A stretch of DNA of 64,000 nt from Tubulanus polymorphus (taxonomy: Eukaryota; Nemertea; Palaeonemertea; Tubulaniformes; Tubulanidae), in the NCBI RefSeq assembly GCF_964204645.1, contig NC_134028.1, positions 21,302,153 to 21,366,152 of the forward strand, in the 5' to 3' direction. The translations under genes and the position numbers were made by a program. Shown here in pieces: positions 32,486 to 40,615 of this stretch (position 1 is its first letter; each line of letters opens with the position of its first letter). Below the pieces are notes generated by a model. That model did no database searches, was not told the origin of the DNA, and saw only the letters and a program-made list of their open reading frames with translations.

Positions 32486-33178
32486 ATGGCTTTCTACGAC
32501 CAGGCTTTTTACATCGATGTTGCTGACCCTACAGATGTAAATCTGATGGTCAACTCGGATGGTTTGACCATATGTCAAGTGTGTTTTCGGGAAGTTTCGC
32601 GGCCATCGGAGCTAGTTTCGCGGTGTTGTTCTAGAGTGGTGTGCGAAGATTGTTTCCATAACGCGGTGGTATGCCAAATTGATGTTAGCAACTTCATTTT
32701 GTGTCCGGTAATGCGCGTTTTATTCCGCGATAGCGATTTTCATATTGACGAAATTCAAAAAAGAGGATGCGAAGGAAAAATAGAAAACACCTTCAACGAA
32801 TACGGTGTATGCGGGTATTGCAAGAAAGAATATGTGTATAGCAAACTTCCGTGCTGTGACACATTAGGGGACACATTATTGTGTAAGGATTGTTTATCAA
32901 AAATTGCTGCTGACAACACAGAAAACAGGTATAACCTGTTATGTTCGTTTTGCGGGATCGAATCCGACCTTCTGTGCCCGATATGTATGGATATTTGTTA
33001 TGATAAACCAGTAACGTGTTGTAAAAAACATATACACAGATCGTGTATAAAGAAGTATAAGAACTACACGGATAAATATAAATGTGTGAATTGTCGATCG
33101 ATACACGATGATTTAGATCGGATGCAGCCAGGAAGGGTTTTCTACATGAGCCAAATGAACATTACTGTGATCGAGTAA
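32486..33178 (+). CDS. Triple RING-like zinc-finger protein
   Basis: An intact 230-residue protein, the only plus-strand gene of the mini-Polinton. Three cysteine-rich modules are visible: C30-C73 (CQVC...CC...CEDC...LCP), C109-C156 (CGYC...CC...CKDC...CSFC) and C164-C203 (CPIC...CCKKHIHRSC...CVNC), the last closest to a classical RING with a histidine. No membrane segment or nuclease motif. RING proteins of large DNA viruses often act as E3 ubiquitin ligases; that role here is inference. The other RING genes in the window (31,010; 40,000) are single-module and not close copies. An AATAAA signal lies at 33,271-33,276. Confidence 0.8.
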   Translation: MAFYDQAFYIDVADPTDVNLMVNSDGLTICQVCFREVSRPSELVSRCCSRVVCEDCFHNAVVCQIDVSNFILCPVMRVLFRDSDFHIDEIQKRGCEGKIENTFNEYGVCGYCKKEYVYSKLPCCDTLGDTLLCKDCLSKIAADNTENRYNLLCSFCGIESDLLCPICMDICYDKPVTCCKKHIHRSCIKKYKNYTDKYKCVNCRSIHDDLDRMQPGRVFYMSQMNITVIE

Positions 33179-33687
33179 AATGCATTTGAACTGATGTTTA
33201 TTAGTTTCGGTAGAAATCATTTTTTGTTTGTATTTTAAATCGATGTGAGAGTAAACATGAAAGTTGCAATAATAAAGGAAATTGAATGTCCAAATCAACA
33301 CCATTTTTACAATACCTAAATTTTCACTTCATTTTGATATAATCTCAGTTCCACGACTCATTATACGTCACCTACTACCCCAAATTACATCGGATGTTCA
33401 AATCAACACCATTTTTAGAACACCGTTTCACTCCATTTTGATGTAATCTCGGATCCTTTAACCATTGACTACATCAAATAAGATTTGACGCGCCAATTTT
33501 ACTATCCAAGATAAGATCTCCATCCATGGATTAAATAGACGTCAACCTAGACTCATTCGTTCATTTCTGTATTGGAATACGGAAATTAAAGTAGCTGCTC
33601 GAAGAAATCAATATAAAGTGGAAAAGGTGTAATGACAAAAAAGGTAGGCTAATTTTCATTTTTTCTTATATCGTACATTTATTATTT
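33179..33687. other. Convergent intergenic region with poly(A) signals
   Basis: Separates the plus-strand RING gene from the minus-strand capsid cluster. AATAAA on plus (33,271-33,276) and on minus (33,678-33,683, five bases past the protease stop) mark facing 3' ends. A block of about 60 bp (AATCAACACCATTTTTA ... TAATCTC) occurs twice, near 33,293 and 33,400. Confidence 0.6.
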
Positions 33688-34155
33688 TCACATCAATTCA
33701 AAATAATTTATGATAAAGTTTTTCACAATTATATCATTTTCGGATTTATCCAATGTAAAGCAATTTTGTATTTCGCGTATTTTCATGTTGTGACATAATA
33801 ATATTAACACAAATATAGCATAATAGCCACAGACAACGCTACCCATTTCTTGAAATTGAAATTTATTACAGCTCCATTCTATACAATTTTTATTCATGTA
33901 ATCATCTAAGATCTTGTTATAAAAAATAGGTTTTTGGCCAAAACTATCAAAAAAGTAACCATTTTTTTCAGCGTCGATATAAACTGAAATCCAATGAGAG
34001 CCAGGAAGCGTCGATATGTCTGTATTGCAAATGAAGCAATAAGGTTTTGATGTGTCAAAAGCGGGAATCGTATCACATGCATAAACACCTTTAAAAATCT
34101 CATTCAAACATTCATCATTTTTCATTAGATTAGCTATTTGATTAGTATACAACAT
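33688..34155 (-). CDS. Adenovirus-type cysteine protease (adenain-like)
   Basis: 155 residues from the ATG at 34,155, one base after the major capsid stop. The C5-peptidase triad is in place: H54 in GSHWISVYID, D70 in FFDSFG, Q102 of the oxyanion hole and nucleophile C109 in SVVCGYYAIFVL. In adenoviruses and Polintons this enzyme cleaves capsid precursor proteins during maturation. It appears complete and undamaged. An upstream in-frame TTG would add six residues, but ATG is preferred. It is last in the minus-strand cluster and followed at once by AATAAA. Confidence 0.9.
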   Translation of the reverse strand: MLYTNQIANLMKNDECLNEIFKGVYACDTIPAFDTSKPYCFICNTDISTLPGSHWISVYIDAEKNGYFFDSFGQKPIFYNKILDDYMNKNCIEWSCNKFQFQEMGSVVCGYYAIFVLILLCHNMKIREIQNCFTLDKSENDIIVKNFIINYFELM

Positions 34156-34156
34156 C

Positions 34157-35459
34157 TTAAAAGTCAATTTCAATATCGCGAGTTTTTGTTACTTGTAAAA
34201 CTTCATCAAAAACACCCAATATAACCAAATTAATATTCCGCGGTAAATCTTTTGCGAATGTTAATTGCAACTTTAAAGAACCACGTTGTATTAATGACAA
34301 ATGTTTATCTCCTAAACTCGAGGCAATGTTAAAAATACACACAAAATTTCCCTTTGAAAAATTAGCTCTTGACACACCAAAACTTTCATTCTTATAAAGC
34401 ATCCCGCGAGCCAAGAGGGCATTAAAATAACACTCTACTCCATCCCCATCAGATTGTATAGTTAAAGGGCTACATTCTACATGCATATTATTTACAAGAA
34501 TAGAAATTTTCGACAAGTCATTTGATCTGAAATCGTATGGAGATTTATCATAGCAGCCAGACATGGCATCATCATCCACAAAACATGCTACAATCGCCCT
34601 AGGAATTTCACCCAAAAATAAACCATCTTTTGTAACTGAACGGTGACCTCTTTGTAAATTAATAGTATGCATTTCAGACCTAGTAAAAAAATATTTAGCA
34701 GACTTATTTTCTAACGCCTTTGCATGGGCTAACAATATCGAACTGTCTATTTCACAGGTGCGAATGTATAATTGCGCGCTTTCGATTTTCACCTTGTAAT
34801 TAGCATTTTGTTCTGGTGACATTAAATAGAAATTATCCTTTGATCGTATCAATTTAACAGTAATGTCTATATTGTTTAGTAACACTTTATCCATACGAAA
34901 CACGTCAGCATGTAATCTGGTATACGCCATTACTAGTTTGCTATTCTTGATATATTCGTGTCTTTTGCGTAATCCTGAATTACCACCAACTGTTGTGGGA
35001 TCATTGTCACCCTTTAATCCGCCATCGTCTTCGGCATAGATGTCGCAACCTAGCCATGATTTGTCCTTGGTATCGTGGTCATAATTAATCAGATTTTCAA
35101 TTTCACACCTAATAGGGTACATACCATTGTCTCGAGAGACAATTTTTCCATTGAACCTGAACATCACTAAACATGCTGTTACAGCTATTAATCGTTGAAA
35201 TTTTATCCGCATCGGTCAAATTAGACCCATCACCATGCAGCACTCGGAATTTCAACTTTAAATACGTTAAATTCAAATCTAGATATTTATCCGTTATCGG
35301 AATACGAAAAACTATAGGACCATTGTCGTTAATCGATGTTGATGATTCGTAAACTACATATTCATTACGTTTGTAGCTAAAAACGGAGGCGGGTACTGTG
35401 AACAAGTCCAATTCGCTGCTAGCTGCTAATTGTGAATCCGGGTGTACAAGAAATGACAT
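34157..35459 (-). pseudogene. Major capsid protein (hexon-like), one frameshift
   Basis: The ATG at 35,459 starts MSFLVHPDSQLAASSELDLF, the conserved opening of Polinton/adintovirus double-jelly-roll capsid proteins (also annotated as F54H12.2-like in invertebrates). A single frameshift at about 35,148-35,165 moves the frame; the remainder to 34,157 is open for over 300 codons and holds the second jelly-roll region (SRANFSKGNFVCIFNIASS, SLKLQLTFAKDLPRNINLVI). Total length near 430 codons is normal. Apart from this lesion it looks functional; a sequencing error is possible. The start is 6 nt after the penton stop codon. Confidence 0.85.
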
Positions 35460-35465
35460 GATGAT

Positions 35466-36791
35466 TTAATAAGCCTCGTTGTAACAGTCAGAAGAATTTC
35501 GTAATCTTTTGCGTTTAGCTAATCTTCCTCTTCGAGCAATTTTCCGTCCTTTTAATACGTTTGAATTTTCTGTAAAGTTCGACTTCATGGCTTTGTCGAA
35601 CGTTTCCATGGCGCGACTTTTTATCGACGCGCCTAATGGGTGTCCAGCTAAATAATCATCAGCAACGTTTAACCCAGATTCTAGAACCAACGGTGCAGCC
35701 TTCCTTATAAGTGGCATTGCTGTATTTCTCAACATGGGTAGAGCGCCTCTGATAAGTCCACTAAATACTGATCCTAATCCCTGACCACCCTGGACAGGGT
35801 ATGCTGTATAAATATCTATTCCAGATCCCGTTTGATTTGCATAATATCTTTGACACGCACCATGGTCGATATGACACACTTGCCTCATATTAACTGATTC
35901 TTTTTTTTTGAAGTGTAAAACCAAGTTAACTTTTCCTTTCTTGAACACGGGTGTTCGACCGCTAGGTCTTTTAATGATTATTTCGATGACTTGAAAACTA
36001 TTGCTTTTCAACGGTATATAGTATGGTCTTATAAACTCAGAGTTGTAATGACGACCGTTTATACTTTTCAAATCCAAAATACGCAGCAGTTCAGCTGAAG
36101 TATGGCCTACCAGTTGAGGTTGAACTATATTGCTATAAACCATCAAGTGGTGATAATCAATCATCAGGTCAAACGTCCTATTGGCTATTACTTTGACGCT
36201 TGAAATATATTCATGTTCTGAAGGTTTCTTTTTAGATTCTACGATCAAATTATGCAAGTATTCCGGATCGTTTGGTTTATCGACGTTATTTTTCAAAACG
36301 TTCCCAGATTTTATCATTTCGAAAATTTTTAGTCCCTGTCTGGTATCATCTAGGATACTGTTGATCTCTACTCCGTCGCGGAACCCTAATATCCACGCTA
36401 AGTCATTTTTGAACTGAATGGCGCTGTTCTGAAGTAGATGAACCGTTACACGTCCACTGATGGGGTCATGCGATAATTTGATTAAATCTGTTCTAGAAAC
36501 AATATCTATTTGTTTCTGAATTGTCGCTAGTAATTGTTCAATAGTGTCGTATCGCCCTTCGGGTATCCGCCCCTCCAACCACTTGCCGTCGCCAATGTTA
36601 AAGTTGAATCGACCATCGCAAACATTATCAAAGTCCAGAACAGCTTGAATTTGTTGAACGCCGCATACCCATTTTCCTGTTAAATTTAACGGTTCACGCA
36701 ATCTAACTTTGAATTCTTGTTGTGTGTTATCTGGGTATAGATCAGCACTAGCGTCACTTTTTAGATAAATGTAAAAGTCGTTTTGATTCAT
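35466..36791 (-). CDS. Penton-like minor capsid protein fused to a pX/pVI-like tail
   Basis: 441 residues from the ATG at 36,791, which overlaps the integrase stop as ATGA. Residues 1-300 match the Polinton/adintovirus penton family (MNQNDFYIYLKSDASADLYP, LREPLNLTGKWVCGVQQIQ). From about residue 302 a second module follows: YYANQTGSGIDIYTAYPVQG, a glycine/hydrophobic stretch and a very basic end (GRKIARRGRLAKRKRLR). In relatives that part is normally a separate small pX/pVI-like core protein with a G-S-G-I motif, so a fusion is inferred. A start further upstream (TTG at 36,821) is unlikely. Confidence 0.85.
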   Translation of the reverse strand: MNQNDFYIYLKSDASADLYPDNTQQEFKVRLREPLNLTGKWVCGVQQIQAVLDFDNVCDGRFNFNIGDGKWLEGRIPEGRYDTIEQLLATIQKQIDIVSRTDLIKLSHDPISGRVTVHLLQNSAIQFKNDLAWILGFRDGVEINSILDDTRQGLKIFEMIKSGNVLKNNVDKPNDPEYLHNLIVESKKKPSEHEYISSVKVIANRTFDLMIDYHHLMVYSNIVQPQLVGHTSAELLRILDLKSINGRHYNSEFIRPYYIPLKSNSFQVIEIIIKRPSGRTPVFKKGKVNLVLHFKKKESVNMRQVCHIDHGACQRYYANQTGSGIDIYTAYPVQGGQGLGSVFSGLIRGALPMLRNTAMPLIRKAAPLVLESGLNVADDYLAGHPLGASIKSRAMETFDKAMKSNFTENSNVLKGRKIARRGRLAKRKRLRNSSDCYNEAY

Positions 36792-37879
36792 ATTTGTTGT
36801 ATATCTGATGCTTTGACCCAAGAATTGAATTTTGCAGGATAATTATACCAACTGACGAAATACTCTTTTTTACGACCAGCGCCACGGGATTTTAAAATTT
36901 CATCAGTTTTGAAAGTCGCTTCGTCGACTCTTTTATTGAATTTAATCATTTCCTGCTCATAAAACGTCCCTTCTATTTCTTCACCATCCAAATCAGTTAG
37001 TCTATATACGGGGGGATGTCTTTTTATCCGATTAACAATCCTGAAAAGTTCCGTACTGTGCGTGGGTAAATATCCCTTTTGAAACTTTCCCTTCAATTCT
37101 GTAATTCGCACAATGTCACCAATTTTAAAATTGAATTTCGCTACACGCGTTTCAGTACCGTAAAGCGTTTTCAATACTTTGTGTTCATTAAACATGTTTA
37201 CATCGGCGGGTGGCATTTTTATACTAGAATGTCGCTTTTTGTTATACGAGTCGATGACGTCTTCGAGCACGTCTAAATAATACCCATAACTATTTCTATG
37301 CGAAAAAATCCGGTATAATTTACTTTTTAGAGTTCGGATAAATCTTTCTACAATTGCGCATTTCGTTTCATTCTTTGTACTGAAAAATCGTATGTTTTGC
37401 GATTTTGAATATTTCTGGGTTACGGCGCCGGTGAATTCTCTGCCATCATCAGTTTGTAAAACTTCTGGTTTACGAATGTTGAAAATTTTTCCGAATCCTT
37501 CAACAACGGTTAGGTTATACTTGTTTTTAATCGGCACTGCAAGTGCGTATCTACTCAACACGTCAATGACGACTAAAATAAAATTATGTCCGTCGTTGTA
37601 TTTTGAAATGTTTGATACATCACACAGGTCACCTTGGAATTGTTCGTTCACGCGATACGCAACTGTCTTATTTCTCGGAAATTTTTTCCGTCTCTGCGCA
37701 TGTAAAGTATAAACTTCGTTCCCCAGCAACCAGTCTTTAATCTGCCGTAGTGTTATAGACAGATCGTTCTGCTGAGCAATCTTGTGTAATGTCTTTGCGC
37801 TTCCGAAAGATCCTGGATTTTTTGGTGTAAAATATACTTTGCTTAGGAATCTTTTTTCCGGATCCGTCAGGGCGGTCAT
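36788..37879 (-). CDS. Retroviral-type integrase with chromodomain-like C-terminus
   Basis: 363 residues, intact, ATG at 37,879. The rve core holds the DDE triad: D84 in FQGDLCDVS, D144 in LQTDDGREF and E178 in CAIVERFIRTLKSK. The N-terminal region (residues 1-60) is helical and matches the Polinton integrase family. The C-terminal 50 residues (EYFVSWYNYPAKFNSWVKAS) form a chromodomain-like module, which may guide the enzyme to chromatin marks. The 6 bp TACCCC duplication at the element ends is the product expected of this enzyme. First of the packed minus-strand genes, followed by the penton with an ATGA overlap. Confidence 0.95.
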   Translation of the reverse strand: MTALTDPEKRFLSKVYFTPKNPGSFGSAKTLHKIAQQNDLSITLRQIKDWLLGNEVYTLHAQRRKKFPRNKTVAYRVNEQFQGDLCDVSNISKYNDGHNFILVVIDVLSRYALAVPIKNKYNLTVVEGFGKIFNIRKPEVLQTDDGREFTGAVTQKYSKSQNIRFFSTKNETKCAIVERFIRTLKSKLYRIFSHRNSYGYYLDVLEDVIDSYNKKRHSSIKMPPADVNMFNEHKVLKTLYGTETRVAKFNFKIGDIVRITELKGKFQKGYLPTHSTELFRIVNRIKRHPPVYRLTDLDGEEIEGTFYEQEMIKFNKRVDEATFKTDEILKSRGAGRKKEYFVSWYNYPAKFNSWVKASDIQQI

Positions 37880-38009
37880 TACTTTGAATAACAGTTGTGC
37901 CCTTACAACAACTCGATATACAGTTGATTTTGGTCACTTTACATTCCAAGTGTAATTCCTTCTCTGATCGACTGCAGCAACAACAATATTTTAGAATTTC
38001 ACTAAGCAT
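37737..38009 (-). CDS. Small cysteine-rich frame upstream of integrase
   Basis: An ATG-initiated 90-codon frame starting MLSEILKYCCCCSRSEKELH, with a second cluster CISSCCKGTTV. It overlaps the integrase start by 143 bp in another frame. The N-terminal cysteine half looks coding; the C-terminal half is shadowed by the integrase. It could be a short zinc-binding accessory protein or the leader exon of the integrase transcript. No family recognised. Confidence 0.4.
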   Translation of the reverse strand: MLSEILKYCCCCSRSEKELHLECKVTKINCISSCCKGTTVIQSNDRPDGSGKKIPKQSIFYTKKSRIFRKRKDITQDCSAERSVYNTTAD

Positions 38010-38109
38010 TTTAACGATTCCTGCTATTCATGAATACATAGCAAAACGTTCAAAAGAATGTCGGAGAACACGCTTTTAATAACATTTTCGTTTTTGGCCC
38101 CAGACAAGA

Positions 38110-38544
38110 TTATAGTACCGCCGGTATGAACAATAAATTTAACACAGATCGACCAGAACCACGCTGATGCATCGTCTGAGCCTCGTCGTCACCCTTTTGT
38201 CTTTTTGAACGTTTGGTTATAACATCAAAGGTAATTTCATCTTCGTTTAATATGACTTGTTTTAATTTACGATTATTTAACAGAGTTAAGGGTGCATTTA
38301 GTTTCTGAAATAATTTAATGAACTCTACCATGCCTGGCATGTGTAAATTTGTTGATTGACCCATGGATGTGTATAAAAGATCAATAATATTACTATCCGG
38401 TACAGAGTTTCCATTGTATATTAGTTCCAAACGATCCGTCAAATCAAAAACGTTTGATTTTTTAAACAATTTTATCAACTGTTTAGATTTTTCTCGAAAT
38501 TTCTCATGGGTTTTTATTGTCCAGGGTAACTCGCCCAGACATGT
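38110..38544 (-). CDS. Unknown mini-Polinton protein, N-terminus unclear
   Basis: An open frame of about 144 codons from just after a TGA (38,547-38,545) has no ATG near its 5' end. It includes LPWTIKTHEKFREKSKQLIK, NVFDLTDRLELIYNGNSVPD and a basic segment (TKRSKRQKGDDE). Helical and charged, with no P-loop, so it is not the packaging ATPase. It lies closest to the right terminal repeat; a spliced 5' exon or N-terminal truncation is possible. Confidence 0.45.
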   Translation of the reverse strand, partial: TCLGELPWTIKTHEKFREKSKQLIKLFKKSNVFDLTDRLELIYNGNSVPDSNIIDLLYTSMGQSTNLHMPGMVEFIKLFQKLNAPLTLLNNRKLKQVILNEDEITFDVITKRSKRQKGDDEAQTMHQRGSGRSVLNLLFIPAVL

Positions 38545-38639
38545 TCAATGACGTAATCATTGAAAGGGGTAATAAATATTTCCCCCCCCCCCCCATAAAA
38601 AACACAAGATCATAGCCGCCATATTGGAATGATCACATG

Positions 38640-38745
38640 ATATCCGCCATATTGGAAATGGCCGCCATCTTGGATACCGTTACCATGGCAACGAACCACT
38701 TCAACCACTTCAACCACCTGTCTCAAGATACCCTACATCACTACT
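38640..38745 (-). repeat. Right terminal inverted repeat of the mini-Polinton
   Basis: Inverted copy of 31,804-31,909, ending CATCACTACT at 38,745. Contains the X-box match GTTACCATGGCAAC (38,679-38,692) and a YY1-like ATGGCGGC match on minus. A 13-base C run lies just inside the element at about 38,582. Confidence 0.9.
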
Positions 38746-38751
38746 TACCCC
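38746..38751 (+). repeat. Right 6 bp target-site duplication TACCCC
   Basis: Matches 31,798-31,803 exactly; the PolB pseudogene resumes from here. Confidence 0.9.
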
Positions 38752-39860
38752 TAGGCAAGTGTGGATTGTGCGAGTTGGACGTATTTGCGAAACAATTATC
38801 GAATTATTTTATCATGGTTGTAACCGGTGATGATATCGCGTATCACATTTTATACGAGAACAACCGCAATGTGTTGGACGTTCAGGGTGTAAATGCCAAA
38901 AAGCTTATATTATTATATACAGATGGACATTTCGATGTAATTACATCGATGGCTTCATTTACCTGTCGTTCATACTATTGCTACATTTGTAAAAAGGGGT
39001 ATACGAATACAGAGCGACATCGCTGTACAGACAAATGCAGACTTTGCTTCGGGGATTGCGTAGAACAACGGTGAAATTATTTGTGCGCAAAGTGTAACAT
39101 TTATTTTAAATCGGAAGCGTGTTTAAGCGTCTGTGATTCGAGAGCGAGATGTTTACAATGCGGGTCTATTGTATCTAGAAAGAAACTTGATCCTAAATCT
39201 CACGACTGCGGGCAGAAATACTGCAGTTCGTGTAAAAAGCAAAAACCTAGCGGTCATCTTTGTTATATCGGGGTCGCCAAAAGTCAGGATCACGTGGTTT
39301 CTGAGGAACAGGGTAACCCTCATACACTAATCAACCCGTATTTGGGCGAAAAAAGCTGGCGATGAGCTAAAATATAGAAAGTTCATCGCATTCGATTTCG
39401 AAACAACGACCGTGGATTCGAACCACGTTGTAGTATTGGGTATAGCGCATAGAATATGTCAAATGTGTAAATGGTCGAAACGGACCTCTGACTCGGTTTG
39501 CGATTATTGCGGTAAACATGAACACGTGTTTAAAACGGACTTTGAAAATATGCGAGTGGTTGTTTACGGAAGAGAATAGGGGCGTCATTGTTTTTGCGCA
39601 TAATTTTCAATCCTTTGACGGTTACTTTATTCTTCAATATTTGGTGTCACAAGGTATATTACCAGATATTGTACAAAATGGCGGGAAAATAATGACTATG
39701 ACCGTTAAAAATTTGGACATAACATTTTTGGACACACTGGACAATTTTCTACCAATGAAACTTGGTAAACATTAGGTATTCCGGAATTTAAAAAAGGTAT
39801 TCTCCGTATAAATTCTGCACTCCTGAGAATATTGATTATGTGATATTAGACCAGAGTATC
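38752..39860 (+). pseudogene. Maverick-type DNA polymerase B, middle part
   Basis: Continues the polymerase broken at 31,803: LGKCGLCELDVFAKQL, then a cysteine-rich zone (YYCYICKKGYTNTERHRC, CRLCFGDC, CAKCNIYF) typical of this PolB family, then exonuclease motif I in FIAFDFETT (about 39,391) and motif II in AHNFQSFDGYFILQY (about 39,597). The frame shifts near 39,075 and 39,365 and has several stops. Sequence is lost soon after IPEFKKG near 39,800, so the TPR and palm domains are missing. It pre-dates the mini-Polinton insertion. Confidence 0.85.
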
Positions 39861-39999
39861 AAAAACATCGTTAATTATATGCGATAGAATCCTCAAATAC
39901 TTTGAGTAAACTGTTAGACTATGAGAATTAATCAATTAATTAGTCGTCTGACTTAGACCCATAAATAAGGGGGTAGTTTTAGGACAAATCATTTCCAAG

Positions 40000-40341
40000 A
40001 TGTCTGCTATCGGAGGACGTTGGTTTGAAATTCCCGACGACGCGGAGGCATTGCTTGAGTGCGGCATATGCTTCGAGACGGGACAGCGGTGCTGGCTATT
40101 ATGTAGCCAATGCCAATATCGAAACCTGACGTGTGGAAGCTGCGTCTCCGCCATAATACGCAGAAACCTTCAACTGGGGTGTGAAGACGCTAATGATGTT
40201 TTTTCATACCCGTTCTGTAGAAATATTGTGCGCTGGGCACGTATGTTTGCAGAACATATACGCAAAGAAGAACAAAGAATGCGACGAAACCGACGCCGCC
40301 GTCACCAGAGACGACAACAACAGCAGCAGCAACGTCGATGA
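40000..40341 (+). CDS. RING-finger protein, gene 2
   Basis: An intact 113-residue frame from ATG 40,000. The zinc ligands run C21-x2-C24 (CGICFETGQ), C35-x2-C38, C45-x2-C48 and FCRN at C73. The CPxC pair of gene 1 is YPFC here, so one ligand cysteine is replaced by Tyr. The C-terminus is Arg/Gln rich (RRNRRRRHQRR), then CAG repeats. The leader ACAAATCATTTCCAAGATG is shared with gene 1. Probably a small RING or nucleic-acid-binding protein of the outer Polinton; the lost ligand may mean reduced function. Confidence 0.55.
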   Translation: MSAIGGRWFEIPDDAEALLECGICFETGQRCWLLCSQCQYRNLTCGSCVSAIIRRNLQLGCEDANDVFSYPFCRNIVRWARMFAEHIRKEEQRMRRNRRRRHQRRQQQQQQRR

Positions 40342-40615
40342 TATCGATGATGACGATGACGACGACAACGAACTCGGACAATGACTTCATTCCTCAAAAG
40401 GTCCTTGTGGTCCTCAAAAGGTCCCACTTTTCAGGACCACTTCAATTTCCAAGAAAGAACCACTGTTTAAACGCCTCGCCTCGCTTTTTGCTTCAGTTTT
40501 TTCTCCAAGTTTTAAACAAAACTCTTCTGGTGAGTTTGTAGAATTTAAAAAAACGACTAAATTCATATATATAATAGTTTATTATATACAATTATTCTGC
40601 AAGTTGAAATGGTAA
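40342..40615. other. Low-complexity spacer
   Basis: A GATGAC-rich microsatellite-like stretch (40,336-40,375), then AT-rich sequence. No gene. Confidence 0.5.

Larger units (their letters stand above)
31804..38745. mobile_element. 6.9 kb capsid-coding mini-Polinton without polymerase
   Basis: The unit is bounded by 106 bp terminal inverted repeats (31,804-31,909; 38,640-38,745) beginning AGTAGTGATG and by a perfect 6 bp target duplication. Genes: triple-RING protein (plus); integrase, penton-like/pX fusion, major capsid protein and adenovirus-type protease (minus, tightly packed); two small unknown frames at the right end. Typical Polintons and adintoviruses are about 12-20 kb and include PolB and usually an FtsK-type ATPase; neither is seen here. 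It lies inside the PolB pseudogene of another Polinton. Near-intact genes and termini point to a young insertion. Confidence 0.9.

Noticed and set aside
38637-39074. A 145-codon plus frame that reads through the right terminal repeat of the mini-Polinton into PolB
   Set aside because: The first third is terminal repeat DNA; only the part after 38,751 is true PolB sequence. It is a junction artefact, not a gene.
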